64,000 bases of DNA from Leptospira chreensis (GCF_016919165.1 NZ_JAFFPS010000010.1:62001-126000); one strand, 5' to 3'. Shown: positions 1 through 9,709, counted from the first letter of the stretch. The notes: generated from the letters alone by a model not told the origin. Translations and numbers: made by a program.

Positions 1-807
1 TTCTTCCAACATTTCCTTTTTTTCAGGAATGAGAATGGATACTTTTTGAATGGCATGGATGAGAGTCGGAAACACTTTCAGAATGGAATTTTCCTTTTCT
101 GTCAATTCCTCTAACACCAAACGGTAGTTCTCTGCCAGTTTTTCCCCATTGGCCAAAAGAGATTCTTCGGTAGAGAGAGTATCATCTTCTCCCTCTTTAG
201 GGGAAATCGATTCGATTTCTTCAATTTCATACTCAAGGATTTCTTTTCGTTTGAGCATGGTACGTCTTGTTTCTTCAAAATCGATGAGTTTCTGTTTCCA
301 ATGGCGATACTGTTGTAAGGCTAATTTGAATTTATATTTCAAGGATTCCAAATTGCCGTAACGATCTAAAAATTCCAATTGGTTGGATTTTTCAAGTAAG
401 AAGAGTTGTTCATTTTGGCAATGGATCTCGGCCATTGTTTTTCCAAGCTCTCGTAAATGAGTGGTGGAGGCCAAACTTTCTCCAATTTTCACCCGAGCCT
501 TTCCATCCTTCATCAGTTCCTTAGTGATGAGAATTTCATCCCCGGTATAACGAAAGCCCTGTTCCATCAAATAGTCTTTGGTTAGGTTTTGACCGGTAAG
601 AGAAAGGACTGCCTGTAAAGAATACCTCTCTTTCCCTTGGCGGATATTGGCTGTAGAACAACGCCCTCCAAATAAGGAAGCCAATGCATCGAAAATTAAG
701 GATTTTCCTGCACCAGACTCGCCGGTAAAGACAGTGAGACCATCCGAAAGGGAAAGTTCTAGGGATTCGAAGAGTGCAAAATCTTTAATTTTCAAATGTG
801 TAATCAT
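1..807 (-). CDS. recN: DNA repair protein RecN, N-terminal part (gene runs off the left edge)
   Basis: SMC-like ATPase of recombinational double-strand break repair. Only the first 269 codons lie in the window. The N-terminus has the RecN-type ATPase head start (MITHLKIKDFALFESLELS) and a Walker A motif GESGAGKS at about residues 29-36, followed by the GGR segment typical of RecN. From about residue 150 the sequence becomes charged and helical, the beginning of the coiled coil. ATG at 807 is preceded by AGGAG five bases upstream. It is divergent from the patatin gene, with a 7-bp inverted repeat between them. The Walker B and signature motifs would be outside the window. Confidence 0.87.
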   Translation of the reverse strand, partial: MITHLKIKDFALFESLELSLSDGLTVFTGESGAGKSLIFDALASLFGGRCSTANIRQGKERYSLQAVLSLTGQNLTKDYLMEQGFRYTGDEILITKELMKDGKARVKIGESLASTTHLRELGKTMAEIHCQNEQLFLLEKSNQLEFLDRYGNLESLKYKFKLALQQYRHWKQKLIDFEETRRTMLKRKEILEYEIEEIESISPKEGEDDTLSTEESLLANGEKLAENYRLVLEELTEKENSILKVFPTLIHAIQKVSILIPEKKEMLEE

Positions 808-836
808 ATAGACTCCTGTTTGCTACACATACAACT

Positions 837-857
837 ACTACTTAACAAACAAGTAGT
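837..857. promoter_or_regulatory. Inverted repeat between recN and the patatin gene
   Basis: Perfect 7-bp arms ACTACTT / AAGTAGT separated by seven bases, about 30 bp upstream of the recN start and 80 bp upstream of the patatin start. The position fits an operator for recN. It does not match the TTTG-N5-CAAA form I recall for Leptospira LexA, so the regulator is unknown. A chance dyad cannot be excluded. Confidence 0.3.
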
Positions 858-936
858 CAATAAAATTTTTTAGAAATACACAAAAAACGCAATTTCTCTC
901 CCTTCCGTTTTTGAAACTTTGGTGGAAGAGGCCCTA

Positions 937-2643
937 ATGAAAGATCTAGAAGGAAAAATCCACCTTGTCTCGAGCCTTCCCTTATTTCGAAGTCTCTCTC
1001 GTAAAGAAAAGGTTTGGGTGGCCGAATCGGTCCATATTGTCGAATCCGAACGGGATGAAGTATTATTCACTGCCGGGGACGCCGACCGGAGTTTATTTTT
1101 AATTCTCTCTGGTGGGATCAAATTGTTTCTCCCCAAAAAAGGAGAAGGAAAACGAGAAGAAGAAGTCCAATATCTCAAAAAAGGCGAATACTTCGGAATC
1201 CAATCCCTACTCACTGGCGAAAAACATAGCCATACAGCTGTTACTGTTACCGATTCAAGATTTCTTGTTCTCTCCCAATCTGGATTCCAAAAGTTAATCC
1301 AAAAAATTCCTTATCTCTCCATCACTTTCTCTAAAATGCTCACCAAGTCTCTCCGGGGCGAACTCCTGGGAGGAAGGGAATACTTTCGTAATTCGGTGGT
1401 TTGTCTTGTGCACTCCGACCCCGTTGCCAGTGATCATTTGGCAAAAGATTTAGTGGCATCCATAGAAGAAGAATCGGGAAAAAAATCGGTAGTCCTTCAC
1501 TTTGGTCAAAATGGACAAACAGAAAATCCTTATCTAAAATCTTATAAATTCAAAGATTCTGACCGCATCAAAGAAACCCTTGGGAAACACTATGCAAGCC
1601 ATTCCTTTATTTTTTTGGAAGTGTTTCCTGACACGGACGAAGAACTCAAACGTCTGTTAATTGATGAATCCGACCATATTGAAAATTATCTTTCTCCTGA
1701 TAAAAAAATCAATCTTTGTGATTCCATTACCAGTGAATCCAAGGAAAATGAAATTCTCTATCACGAAACCAATATTCGGGATTTGATCGACCATGGAAAA
1801 TGGGAGATCCATATCAGACGAAAGGCAAGAGAACTTTCTGGAGTACAAATTGGTGTGGCTCTCGGCGGAGGTGCTGCCCTCGGTCTTGCCCAAGTCGGAA
1901 TCATGAAGGTGATGGAAGAAGAAGGGATGGTTCCTGATATGATTGCGGGAACGAGTATCGGGGCAGTCATTGGAGCCTTCTGGGCCAGTGGACTTGGTTA
2001 CAAAGGAATCTTACCTCTCCTTGCAGAAATTGATAGTATCTTCAAAATGTTTAAACTTGTGGATTTGTCTTTCCCTGGACAAGGACTACTTCATGGAAAA
2101 CATGTTCGTACCCTTCTCGAAAAATATTTGGGAGATTTGTATTTTGAAGACTTACCCATCAAACTCAGACTGATTAGTTGTGATATCTCCACTAGACAGG
2201 AAATTGTTCTTTCCGAAGGAAAGGTGCTCGATGCGGTGATGGCAAGTATTTCGATCCCTGGCGTTTTTGTTCCCCAACCCCAAGAAAATGGAAAAACCTA
2301 TGTGGATGGGGGAATTGTGAACCCGCTCCCGGTATCGGCTCTCACTCATGAAGGGGTGCAAAAGATCATCGCCATCAATTCCATGCCGAGTTCCAAAGAT
2401 GAAATGAAAACAAACAAACTTTTGAATTTGAATGTTTTAGATATCATTGTGAATAGTTTGTATTCCCTCCAATACCGAATTGGAAAGTACAGCGCCCAGG
2501 AAGCAGATGTGTATTTGAATCCAATCCTCCCCAATTCCAATTGGTTTGAGTTTTGGAGGAGTGCGGAATTCATCCAACTAGGGGAAACCGTTGTGAAAAG
2601 TTCCCTAGAGGAAATCCAACAGCTGTTTAGCGAAAAAACTTAA
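937..2643 (+). CDS. Patatin-like phospholipase with N-terminal cyclic-nucleotide-binding domain
   Basis: Predicted serine lipid acyl hydrolase of the NTE/RssA type. Residues about 10-135 resemble a CAP_ED/cNMP-binding fold. A middle region of unknown function (about 145-300) follows, then a patatin domain with the glycine-rich oxyanion segment GGGAALG, nucleophile elbow GTSIG (Ser340) and catalytic Asp457 in DGG. The reading frame opens at TTG 919, but ATG 937 has GGAAGAGG just upstream and is the better start (568 aa). The layout parallels eukaryotic neuropathy-target esterase, which also joins cNMP domains to patatin. Its stop overlaps the stop of the convergent downstream gene. Ligand and lipid substrate are not evident. 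Confidence 0.85.
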   Translation: MKDLEGKIHLVSSLPLFRSLSRKEKVWVAESVHIVESERDEVLFTAGDADRSLFLILSGGIKLFLPKKGEGKREEEVQYLKKGEYFGIQSLLTGEKHSHTAVTVTDSRFLVLSQSGFQKLIQKIPYLSITFSKMLTKSLRGELLGGREYFRNSVVCLVHSDPVASDHLAKDLVASIEEESGKKSVVLHFGQNGQTENPYLKSYKFKDSDRIKETLGKHYASHSFIFLEVFPDTDEELKRLLIDESDHIENYLSPDKKINLCDSITSESKENEILYHETNIRDLIDHGKWEIHIRRKARELSGVQIGVALGGGAALGLAQVGIMKVMEEEGMVPDMIAGTSIGAVIGAFWASGLGYKGILPLLAEIDSIFKMFKLVDLSFPGQGLLHGKHVRTLLEKYLGDLYFEDLPIKLRLISCDISTRQEIVLSEGKVLDAVMASISIPGVFVPQPQENGKTYVDGGIVNPLPVSALTHEGVQKIIAINSMPSSKDEMKTNKLLNLNVLDIIVNSLYSLQYRIGKYSAQEADVYLNPILPNSNWFEFWRSAEFIQLGETVVKSSLEEIQQLFSEKT

Positions 2644-3641
2644 TCTCTATCTGGCGAGAGGATGACAATATTAATCGGATTTCTTTCGTTTCTTTCTGAC
2701 TCTGGAATGGATTCAGAAAATCGAAGGGCTCCGGTAATCACCGTACCTGTCGTGAGACCCGCAAAAATTCCTTCTTTTTCATAAAGGTCAGCTTGCAGGT
2801 GCAAGGCTTCGTCTTGAGTGACATGGAAATAATGATCAATGAGTTTCGGATCATAAACTGCTGGAAGTTGGATTCTTTCCCTTTCTTTCGGGTTATCTGT
2901 TTTTCCATATTCCATAAAGGGCGAGTTTTGTTTTCCCGCAATGATGACTTTCACTCTACGGTCTTGGGATTTTAAATACCGACCGATTCCAGTAATGGCC
3001 CCACCGGATCCGGGAGCGGAAATGACAGCATCCACTTTTCCTTGTAAGTCTCTCCAAATCTCAGGCCCTGTGGTTTTGAAATGGAAATTGGGATTTGCGG
3101 GATTGGAGGCTTCGTCCGGAATCCAGCCACCGATTTTTTTGGCTTTTTCTTCGGCAATCTCTGTTAGCCTTCCGAGATCCGATTCATTGCTTACGGAAAC
3201 TTCGGCCCCATAACTACGGAGGAGCTGGATGCGTTCGGGAGCCGTATGCAGAGGAACCAGACAAAATACCGGGTATCCTTTTACCTTTCCGATCCAAGTA
3301 AAACTTACCGAAGAAGAACGAGCACCCACAAGGACAACAGACATTCCCTTCTTTAGTTTTCCTCTTTTTTCCGCATCCAAATACATTGCAAGAGCGGTGC
3401 GATCTTTGGCAGAACCAGTAGGATTTAAAAATTCGGCTTTGAGGTAAAATTGCACTCCTGTATATTCCGATCCAATTCGATTCAATCGGATGAGAGGAGT
3501 GTTTCCAATGAGTTGGAGGATATTGTCCTGAATGGGTTTGGCAACGGAAAGTTCCTTTCCAAAGATACCTTGTACATTGTTAAGAGCCTGCAGTAGACTG
3601 TTGCCGAGGTCATCGATGCCTTTGGAAATTGGATCTATCAT
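2640..3641 (-). CDS. Cysteine synthase-like PLP protein with altered active-site loop
   Basis: Fold-type II PLP enzyme of the cysteine synthase/cystathionine beta-synthase family, 333 aa. LIGNTPLIRLN (residues 44-54), the PLP lysine context NPTGSAKDR (Lys79) and a glycine-rich phosphate loop GSGGAITG are present. The substrate-binding loop, normally TSGNTG, reads GARSSS (106-111), and the late SSGA motif reads TTGT. A non-standard N-terminal extension of about 40 residues is also present. PLP binding looks possible, but ordinary O-acetylserine sulfhydrylation is doubtful. It is last in the leuCD operon, and its ATG overlaps the stop of the FKBP gene (TAATG). Confidence 0.75.
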   Translation of the reverse strand: MIDPISKGIDDLGNSLLQALNNVQGIFGKELSVAKPIQDNILQLIGNTPLIRLNRIGSEYTGVQFYLKAEFLNPTGSAKDRTALAMYLDAEKRGKLKKGMSVVLVGARSSSVSFTWIGKVKGYPVFCLVPLHTAPERIQLLRSYGAEVSVSNESDLGRLTEIAEEKAKKIGGWIPDEASNPANPNFHFKTTGPEIWRDLQGKVDAVISAPGSGGAITGIGRYLKSQDRRVKVIIAGKQNSPFMEYGKTDNPKERERIQLPAVYDPKLIDHYFHVTQDEALHLQADLYEKEGIFAGLTTGTVITGALRFSESIPESERNERNPINIVILSPDRD

Positions 3642-4018
3642 TATTTTACTTTAATCAGTTCCACATCAAAGATAAGAGTTGAATTTGCAGGAATGGGTCC
3701 GATCGCACGAGCACCATATCCATACTGAGGAGGAATGGTGAGTTTTCGTTTTCCACCTTCTTTCATTCCGACAATCCCTCGTTCCCAACCTTGAATCACT
3801 TGGCCTTGGCCCAATTGGAAACTAAAAGGTTCCCCACGATCCACAGAAGAATCAAATACTTTACCGTTGGTTAATTTTCCTGTGTAATGAACGACAACTG
3901 TCGTTCCACGAATGGCCTCTCTCCCTAACCCTTGTTTGGTGTCTTGGATGAGAAGCTCTTCTGCGAAAAGTCCAGCGGTTACAAATAAAAATCCGACAAA
4001 AAGAGAAAACAGTTTCAT
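3641..4018 (-). CDS. FKBP-type peptidyl-prolyl cis-trans isomerase, exported
   Basis: Predicted prolyl isomerase, 125 aa. An N-terminal signal sequence (MKLFSLFVGFLFVTAGLFA) precedes a single compact FKBP domain. FKBP core features include VVVHYTGKLTNGKVFDSS, GQVIQGWERGIVGMKEGG and the closing LIFDVELI. The frame is open further upstream into leuD, but ATG 4018 gives a clean signal peptide and lies 7 bp after the leuD stop. It probably acts in the periplasm or at the outer membrane on exported proteins. Cotranscription with leuCD looks positional rather than functional. Confidence 0.87.
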   Translation of the reverse strand: MKLFSLFVGFLFVTAGLFAEELLIQDTKQGLGREAIRGTTVVVHYTGKLTNGKVFDSSVDRGEPFSFQLGQGQVIQGWERGIVGMKEGGKRKLTIPPQYGYGARAIGPIPANSTLIFDVELIKVK

Positions 4019-4025
4019 ACAGCGA

Positions 4026-4652
4026 TTATACAGTTTTTGCGTATAACCAGGGAACTTCTTTTTGGTTCTTTTCCTCAAATTTTTGAATAAAATCGGCCTT
4101 TTGAAGAGTGAGTCCAATATCATCCAAACCATGGAGAAGGCAGTGTTTACGAAAGCCGTCCACTTCAAATGAATATTTTTTCCCGTCTTCCGTAATCACC
4201 ACTTGGTTCTCTAAATCGATTTCTAGGTTAGCACCAGGTTTTTTATCGATGGTTTGGAAGATCTCTTCGATCTGAGCTTCCGGTAGAACGATGGGCAACA
4301 TTCCATTTTTAAAACAGTTATTATAAAAGATATCTGCGTAAGACGGAGAAAGGATGGAACGAAATCCATAATCTTCTAAAGCCCAAGGAGCATGTTCTCT
4401 TGACGACCCACAACCAAAGTTGTCCCGAGTGACAAGAATGTTGGCGCCTTGGTATCTTTCTGCATTGAGAACAAATTCTGGATTTGGTTTTTTTCCCGCA
4501 TCATCCAAAAATCTCCAGTCATGAAATAGGTGTTGGCCAAAACCTGATCTTTCAATTTTACGAAGGAATTGTTTCGGAATGATTTGGTCTGTATCTACGT
4601 TTGCCTTATCTAATAAGGCTGCGATTCCTTTTAATTTCGTAAATGCTTTCAT
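4026..4652 (-). CDS. leuD: 3-isopropylmalate dehydratase small subunit
   Basis: Swivelling-domain subunit of isopropylmalate isomerase, which converts 2- to 3-isopropylmalate in leucine synthesis. The 208-aa length matches the family. The N-terminus carries [12 protein letters not shown] and the central motif is [13 protein letters not shown], both diagnostic. The start lies one base beyond the leuC stop (TAAGATG), so the two subunits are probably translationally coupled. In Leptospira the related citramalate route to isoleucine can also use this enzyme class; that role is general knowledge, not seen here. Confidence 0.95.
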   Translation of the reverse strand: MKAFTKLKGIAALLDKANVDTDQIIPKQFLRKIERSGFGQHLFHDWRFLDDAGKKPNPEFVLNAERYQGANILVTRDNFGCGSSREHAPWALEDYGFRSILSPSYADIFYNNCFKNGMLPIVLPEAQIEEIFQTIDKKPGANLEIDLENQVVITEDGKKYSFEVDGFRKHCLLHGLDDIGLTLQKADFIQKFEEKNQKEVPWLYAKTV

Positions 4653-4653
4653 C

Positions 4654-6051
4654 TTATTTCCACTCCCGAATGTCTACAAAATGACCTTCTACTGCCACTG
4701 CCGCAGCCATAGCAGGTCCCACAAGGTGGGTGCGTCCGCCCTTCCCTTGTCTTCCTTCAAAGTTCCTGTTCGAAGTGGAAGCACAACGATCCCCAGGGGA
4801 AAGAACATCATCGTTCATCGCAAGGCACATAGAACAACCAGGGTTTCTCCATTGAAAACCAGCTTCCAAAAAGATTTGGTCCAGTCCTTCCGATTCTGCT
4901 TGTCGTTTCACTCGACCAGAACCGGGAACAATGATGGCCTCAACTTCTTTACTTACCTTTTTACCCTTAACAGTGTCTGCCACCACGCGGAGGTCTTCAA
5001 TGCGAGAGTTGGTGCAAGATCCGATAAACACTTTGTTCACTTTGACATCGATGAGTTTTTGGCCCGGTTTTAAATCCATATAAGCCAGAGCGGACTCTGC
5101 GGATTTTTTTTGAATGGGGTCGGTAAAATCCGAAGGTCCTGGGACAGGAGAAGTCACAGGAATCACTTGGCCAGGGGATGTTCCCCAAGAAACCATAGGA
5201 GCAATTTCACTAGCATTGAGTGTCACTGTTTTATCAAACGTAGCCCCAGCATCTGTTGCATAAGCTTTCCACTTAGCAGCTGCTATGTCAAAAGCCTCTC
5301 CCTTAGGAGCAAAATCTCTTCCTTTGATATAATTTATGGTTGTGTCATCTGGGGAAATCAGGCCTGCACGAGCGCCGGCTTCAATTGCCATATTACAAAT
5401 TGTCATACGGCCTTCCATACTCAGAGAACGAATTGCTTCTCCCGTGAATTCAATCACATAACCTGTGGCTCCATCAGTTCCAATTTTACCAATGATCGCA
5501 AGGACAATGTCTTTCGCAGAAACAAGAGGAGATAGTTTTCCATCCACTCGGATCTCTAAAGTTTTTGGTTTCTTTTGGACCAGAGTTTGTGTGGCAAGAA
5601 CATGTTCCACTTCCGAAGTTCCAATTCCAAAAGCGAGTGCCCCAAAAGCACCATGAGTGGCTGTATGGGAATCCCCACAAACAATGGTCATACCCGGATG
5701 GGTCAGTCCAAGTTCTGGTGCCACCACGTGAACAATTCCATTGTCCGGGTGGTTGATATCAAATAATGTAATTCCGTTTTCTTTACAATTGTCCATCAGC
5801 GTTTGCATTTGAAGGACAGAGATGGGATCAACAGATTTCCAGTCGCGAGTTCTTGTGGAAACGTTGTGATCCATAGTAGCAAAAGTCGCATCGGGACGAC
5901 GCACTTTTCTATTGGTTAATTTCAAACTTTCGAAGGCCTGTGGGCTTGTCACCTCATGGACTAGGTGTCTATCGATATAGATGAGGCAGGTCCCACCATC
6001 ATCCTCGTGGACCAAATGGTCATTCCAAATCTTCTCAAACATGGTTTTCAT
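4654..6051 (-). CDS. leuC: 3-isopropylmalate dehydratase large subunit
   Basis: Aconitase-superfamily [4Fe-4S] subunit of isopropylmalate isomerase, 465 aa, the usual LeuC length. Seen motifs include [30 protein letters not shown], the cluster-ligand segments [11 protein letters not shown] and CSMCLAMN, and the substrate-binding region near the C-terminus. The frame is open well upstream, but ATG 6051 is preceded by GGGGGAG seven bases away and gives the standard N-terminus ([16 protein letters not shown]). A 77-bp gap from the preceding lipoprotein gene could hold an internal promoter. Confidence 0.95.
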   Translation of the reverse strand: MKTMFEKIWNDHLVHEDDGGTCLIYIDRHLVHEVTSPQAFESLKLTNRKVRRPDATFATMDHNVSTRTRDWKSVDPISVLQMQTLMDNCKENGITLFDINHPDNGIVHVVAPELGLTHPGMTIVCGDSHTATHGAFGALAFGIGTSEVEHVLATQTLVQKKPKTLEIRVDGKLSPLVSAKDIVLAIIGKIGTDGATGYVIEFTGEAIRSLSMEGRMTICNMAIEAGARAGLISPDDTTINYIKGRDFAPKGEAFDIAAAKWKAYATDAGATFDKTVTLNASEIAPMVSWGTSPGQVIPVTSPVPGPSDFTDPIQKKSAESALAYMDLKPGQKLIDVKVNKVFIGSCTNSRIEDLRVVADTVKGKKVSKEVEAIIVPGSGRVKRQAESEGLDQIFLEAGFQWRNPGCSMCLAMNDDVLSPGDRCASTSNRNFEGRQGKGGRTHLVGPAMAAAVAVEGHFVDIREWK

Positions 6052-6128
6052 AACTAGACTCCCCCACTTCCAGTCATAACTCGGACACGGGGTGGTATGT
6101 CCAGGGAATTTGGAAAAATAGAGCAGTT

Positions 6129-6953
6129 CTACGGGGTTTGCACAGTAGAACCGTTTACATACGTTCCTGAAATCCCTGAACAGTGAGCAGCAGCAGTTCC
6201 TGCGCCCCCCGTGAGAGGTGCTGTATAGACACTGATGATATAACCAACACTGGACTGAGTTACTTTGCAGGATCCCACAACACTGGTCTCTGTACATTTA
6301 GACGTTTGTTTGGTTCCCGTTAGACAACTGGTTAGGTATCCGTAATAATTTTGGCAGACACCGCCGCCGACCGCACAAGCAAATTTAAAGGTCTTAATCG
6401 ATCCACCGTTCAGAAGGTCAGAAAGGTCAGAATCGGAAATGGTCTGAACGGGAGTTCCATCCGTAAGGACGGTTAAGGGATTGGCGGTGGCACTTTCTTT
6501 TTGGTAAAGATAAATCAAATAACTTCCGGCCTTTGTGAAAGTAATGATTGTGGCGGGTGCATCCACTTTGGAATATTCAGTTCCCTCTTTGGCAAGTACT
6601 GCTGAGGAAAGATCCAAAGGACAACTGGTAGACACATAAGTGGCAACCTTCGCATAACGTGAAAGTACGACGCGAGTTCCGATTTGGGCTCCGGCAATTT
6701 GCATCACCGCATAATAGGTATCTCCGGCGAGAGAAAAGGATACCGATTTGGAAGTAGTCGTGATTCCCGTATACCCTGCTTTAATCTGTGTTCCTAGGCC
6801 TGCGACCGTACAACCATTATCCCCCGATTCTTTTGCAAGTAAAAGGGAAGAGGTTGCCGTATCATCAGAGGTCTCTCCCGAACAATGAACGCTTGCTGAA
6901 AGTAATCCGAGTACCAATAAAAAAACAAATTTCTTTCCTATCATCCGAACCAT
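6129..6953 (-). CDS. Putative lipoprotein of unknown function
   Basis: Not recognised as a named family. The N-terminus has basic residues, a hydrophobic stretch ([16 protein letters not shown]) and a cysteine followed by SGE, fitting a relaxed spirochaetal lipobox at about Cys25. The mature part is rich in Thr, Ser, Gly and Val, with several cysteines in the last third ([19 protein letters not shown]). It looks beta-rich and surface or periplasmic. ATG 6953 follows the FHA gene stop by 3 bp with GAGGAAGG upstream; ATG 6944 is an alternative. Confidence 0.7.
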   Translation of the reverse strand: MVRMIGKKFVFLLVLGLLSASVHCSGETSDDTATSSLLLAKESGDNGCTVAGLGTQIKAGYTGITTTSKSVSFSLAGDTYYAVMQIAGAQIGTRVVLSRYAKVATYVSTSCPLDLSSAVLAKEGTEYSKVDAPATIITFTKAGSYLIYLYQKESATANPLTVLTDGTPVQTISDSDLSDLLNGGSIKTFKFACAVGGGVCQNYYGYLTSCLTGTKQTSKCTETSVVGSCKVTQSSVGYIISVYTAPLTGGAGTAAAHCSGISGTYVNGSTVQTP

Positions 6954-6956
6954 ATC

Positions 6957-8420
6957 CTACGACCTTCCTCGAAACGACAAAATTGTTTTTCCTATTTGGA
7001 TTTCGTCCAAGTTATGGAGAACTTTGGGGCGAAGTAATTTTTTACCGTTTAAGTATACCCCTGTTTCGGATACACAATCAAACAATATATACTTTCCCTT
7101 TTTATTTTTTATCTTTGCGTGAAGGCCTGCGACATTCGGATCATACAGGACAAGATGGTTTGATTCCCAACTACCAATCGTCACTTCATCAAACTGTAGC
7201 GGAAATTGGTCTGGGTTCTGGTTCCCATCTCGAAACATAAGGACGGCATAAGAATACGATGTTCCTGTCGGTGAGGCTTTTTCTGCAATGGCCAAGGCAA
7301 TCTCCCGATCACGGGCTGCCTTCTCCATCGTCTCTCCATACATCCTGTCATAAACTTGGAGTTCTTCTTTCCGTTCCGAATATTCTGGTTCAAGATTAGT
7401 GACAGGCACCAAACTTTGATTTGTTTCTTCATACCCACGCAAATAATACAAAGCAGCCAAACAAAGAAAGATGAGAAACAAACTCACAGGAAAAAAGAAT
7501 AATGGATCTGATAATTGTAAGTATAAGGTTCGGAAAAAAGAAAGTTCATACTGGAAGGCAAACCGAATGCCCTGATCTACGGAAACAAATCCTGCGGAAA
7601 TAAAATTGGTTTTCCACCGGGATAGTTTCCATGGAGAAATATAAATCAGTTCATAGTCTTCCTCGCCAAGTGCACGGAGATACGAAAATAAATCGGAATA
7701 ACTATCCGATTTGGAAACGGGGTAATGTTTTCCGTTCGCATAACTGGCAAGTTTCGTAGCTTCCAAAGAACTGGGGGCAAGGACAATCAATTGTAGGTTC
7801 TTATCCCGAATTCGTTTTGCCAGTTCCGGAATTTCAAAACGGTCCTGCCATTCTGGAGCAAAACTTACAAGGACTAGAATATGATCTTCGGCCGATTGAT
7901 TTTTGGGAATCCCATCCAGGAAATTCTCCCAATTACGGATGGGATAAATGGGGGCTGGTTCTTTCGGAAAAGGAAATGATATATCTAGGACTTGAGAGCG
8001 GATTCGTTCGAAGGAATGTTTGTTCGCATCGGATTGGATTTGTAATTTAGAAGTTCCGCCGCTTTGTTCGGAGGTCTTTACCAATTGGTTTGCCAACTGG
8101 ATGATCCACCTTCTGTCTTCTGCATTTGTATAACTCGGAATGGATATGTATAAGTGGATGGGATTTTTGGATTCGGTTCGCTCGAACTGAAAGGATTCTG
8201 TAAGTCTTGCGACAGAATCCAATTCTTCGGAAAGAACAAATCCTTTGGGATCTATGGGTGCATTGGAATGGAATCGGATTTTGACTTCCGGATAAGAGCG
8301 AATGTCTACGGACCTAAGTTTGAATCCCGGGTTTGCCAAAAGAAAACCTGGCATAAGAATCAGGAAGAGGAAAGTTCCTTTATAAAAAGAGGAGAGAAGC
8401 TTCCTTAAGTTGTTTTCCAT
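6957..8420 (-). CDS. Membrane protein with C-terminal cytoplasmic FHA domain
   Basis: 487 aa. A signal/anchor helix near residues 14-29 is followed by an extracytoplasmic region with a segment resembling a von Willebrand A fold (DHILVLVSFAPEW through LQLIVLAPSS). One transmembrane helix lies at about 305-327 (FFFPVSLFLIFLCLAALYYL), then a linker and an FHA domain (about 400-487) with GSWESNHLVL, LHAKI and NGKKLL. FHA domains bind phosphothreonine, so the tail probably docks to a Ser/Thr-phosphorylated partner not in this window. Its first 41 bp overlap the end of the ABC ATPase gene. Confidence 0.78.
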   Translation of the reverse strand: MENNLRKLLSSFYKGTFLFLILMPGFLLANPGFKLRSVDIRSYPEVKIRFHSNAPIDPKGFVLSEELDSVARLTESFQFERTESKNPIHLYISIPSYTNAEDRRWIIQLANQLVKTSEQSGGTSKLQIQSDANKHSFERIRSQVLDISFPFPKEPAPIYPIRNWENFLDGIPKNQSAEDHILVLVSFAPEWQDRFEIPELAKRIRDKNLQLIVLAPSSLEATKLASYANGKHYPVSKSDSYSDLFSYLRALGEEDYELIYISPWKLSRWKTNFISAGFVSVDQGIRFAFQYELSFFRTLYLQLSDPLFFFPVSLFLIFLCLAALYYLRGYEETNQSLVPVTNLEPEYSERKEELQVYDRMYGETMEKAARDREIALAIAEKASPTGTSYSYAVLMFRDGNQNPDQFPLQFDEVTIGSWESNHLVLYDPNVAGLHAKIKNKKGKYILFDCVSETGVYLNGKKLLRPKVLHNLDEIQIGKTILSFRGRS

Positions 8421-9135
8421 ATTCTGTTTTTGGCTCCAGGTTGTGGTTTAGAACCGGAATGGTTTCTACGACTTCCCCTTCTTTCATTATCGTAACTTGG
8501 GAGGCCAGACTTTCGACGATCCGAAGCTCGTGTGTAATAAAAACAACTGACATCCCTGTTTTTGCAAGGTTTTGCACGGTTTCTAAGACAATTTTTTCAG
8601 AAAAGGCATCGAGTCCCGTAGTCGGTTCATCCAGAATTAAAATTTCCGGAGTTCGTAAAAAAGCAAAGGAAAGTAGGATTCTTTGTTTCTCACCCCCAGA
8701 GAGGGTTCTCGCATATTGTTTCCAGTGGCTTCTGGGAATGGACAACTGGTCCCAAATCAAAAACAAAGATTCGAAGGATACGGAGTTCAATCCCGATAGT
8801 TTAAAAAAATCTTTGGTCTGGGCTTCAATGGTTCGGAAGGGATGGAAAGCACTATTTGGATTTTGAGGCACCATAAATAATTTCGAACCCAAATTTTTGT
8901 CTAGAACATCTTCGCCTAGCACAGTAAAGGTTGTATAAGACAAATGACAGCCTGTAGGAACCATTCCAAACAAGGAAAAACCAAGTGTGGACTTACCAGA
9001 TCCCGATTCCCCTATGATTCCGTGGACAATTCCCTTCTGAATCTCTAAAGAGATTCCCTTCCAAATCTTTTGCCCCCCCTTTGTTTCGATGGTGGCATTT
9101 TCGATTTGGACTACGTTGCAATCAGTCGAGGCCAA
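8380..9135 (-). CDS. ABC transporter ATP-binding protein (Opp/Dpp-like), no permease nearby
   Basis: 251 aa when started at TTG 9135, which has AAAAGGA upstream; no in-frame ATG is plausible. Walker A GESGSGKST, Q-loop MVPQNPNSAF, signature LSGGEKQRI, Walker B LILDEPTTGLD and switch His in FITHEL are all intact, so ATPase function is likely. The pattern resembles nucleotide-binding subunits of peptide/nickel transporters. No permease or binding protein gene is adjacent. Instead it sits between a GmhA-like gene (14-bp overlap) and the FHA protein (41-bp overlap), so its partner must be encoded elsewhere. Confidence 0.82.
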   Translation of the reverse strand: MASTDCNVVQIENATIETKGGQKIWKGISLEIQKGIVHGIIGESGSGKSTLGFSLFGMVPTGCHLSYTTFTVLGEDVLDKNLGSKLFMVPQNPNSAFHPFRTIEAQTKDFFKLSGLNSVSFESLFLIWDQLSIPRSHWKQYARTLSGGEKQRILLSFAFLRTPEILILDEPTTGLDAFSEKIVLETVQNLAKTGMSVVFITHELRIVESLASQVTIMKEGEVVETIPVLNHNLEPKTEYGKQLKEASLLFL

Positions 9136-9709
9136 ACAATTCCTTTTCAATGATACTACAAAGGATATGACCAATGAGGATATGACACTCTTGGATCCGG
9201 GCGGTGATTTTGGAAGGGACAATGATTTCCACATCCCCTTTGCCTTTTAGTTTTCCCCCATCCCCACCGAGAAAGAGGACAACCTTCATTCCAATTTTTC
9301 TCGCCTCTTCTACCGCCAAAATGATGTTTTGCGAATTTCCTGAAGTGGTTAGACCAACAAATACATCCGTTGGTTTTCCAAAGGCTTGGACTTGTCTTTG
9401 AAAAACATATTCATAACCATAATCATTGGAACAAGCAGTGAGAACCGCCTGGTCACTATTGAGAGCGAGAGCCGGAATCGCTTTTCTTTCATTCCCTGAT
9501 TTATATCGCACCACAAGTTCTGCGGCAATATGGGATGCATCACAACTTGACCCACCATTTCCACAAAAGTACAATAACCCATTTTGTTTTAAGGATTCAA
9601 CAAGGACCTTTCCTGCCGATTCAATCGATGGCAAAAGAACTGGTAATAACTGTTGTTTTACGGCAATTGAATCTTCGATATGTGTTTGGATGAGTGATTT
9701 ATGATCCAT
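9122..9709 (-). CDS. gmhA: SIS-domain phosphoheptose isomerase (GmhA-like)
   Basis: 195 aa, the length of GmhA. A single SIS domain with GNGGSSCDASHIAAEL, a catalytic Glu64 and the late QECHILIGH motif (His176, His180) matches sedoheptulose-7-phosphate isomerase, which opens the ADP- or GDP-heptose pathway for LPS. TSGNSQNI forms the sugar-phosphate loop. ATG 9709 is chosen because upstream codons overlap the preceding gene and do not resemble the family. Neighbouring glycosyltransferase and O-antigen ligase genes support an LPS role. Substrate specificity within the SIS family is not proved. Confidence 0.85.
   Translation of the reverse strand: MDHKSLIQTHIEDSIAVKQQLLPVLLPSIESAGKVLVESLKQNGLLYFCGNGGSSCDASHIAAELVVRYKSGNERKAIPALALNSDQAVLTACSNDYGYEYVFQRQVQAFGKPTDVFVGLTTSGNSQNIILAVEEARKIGMKVVLFLGGDGGKLKGKGDVEIIVPSKITARIQECHILIGHILCSIIEKELFGLD

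Noticed and set aside
870..1214. Minus-strand open frame opposite the patatin gene
   Set aside because: Shadow frame of a well-supported gene, with no family match or ribosome site.
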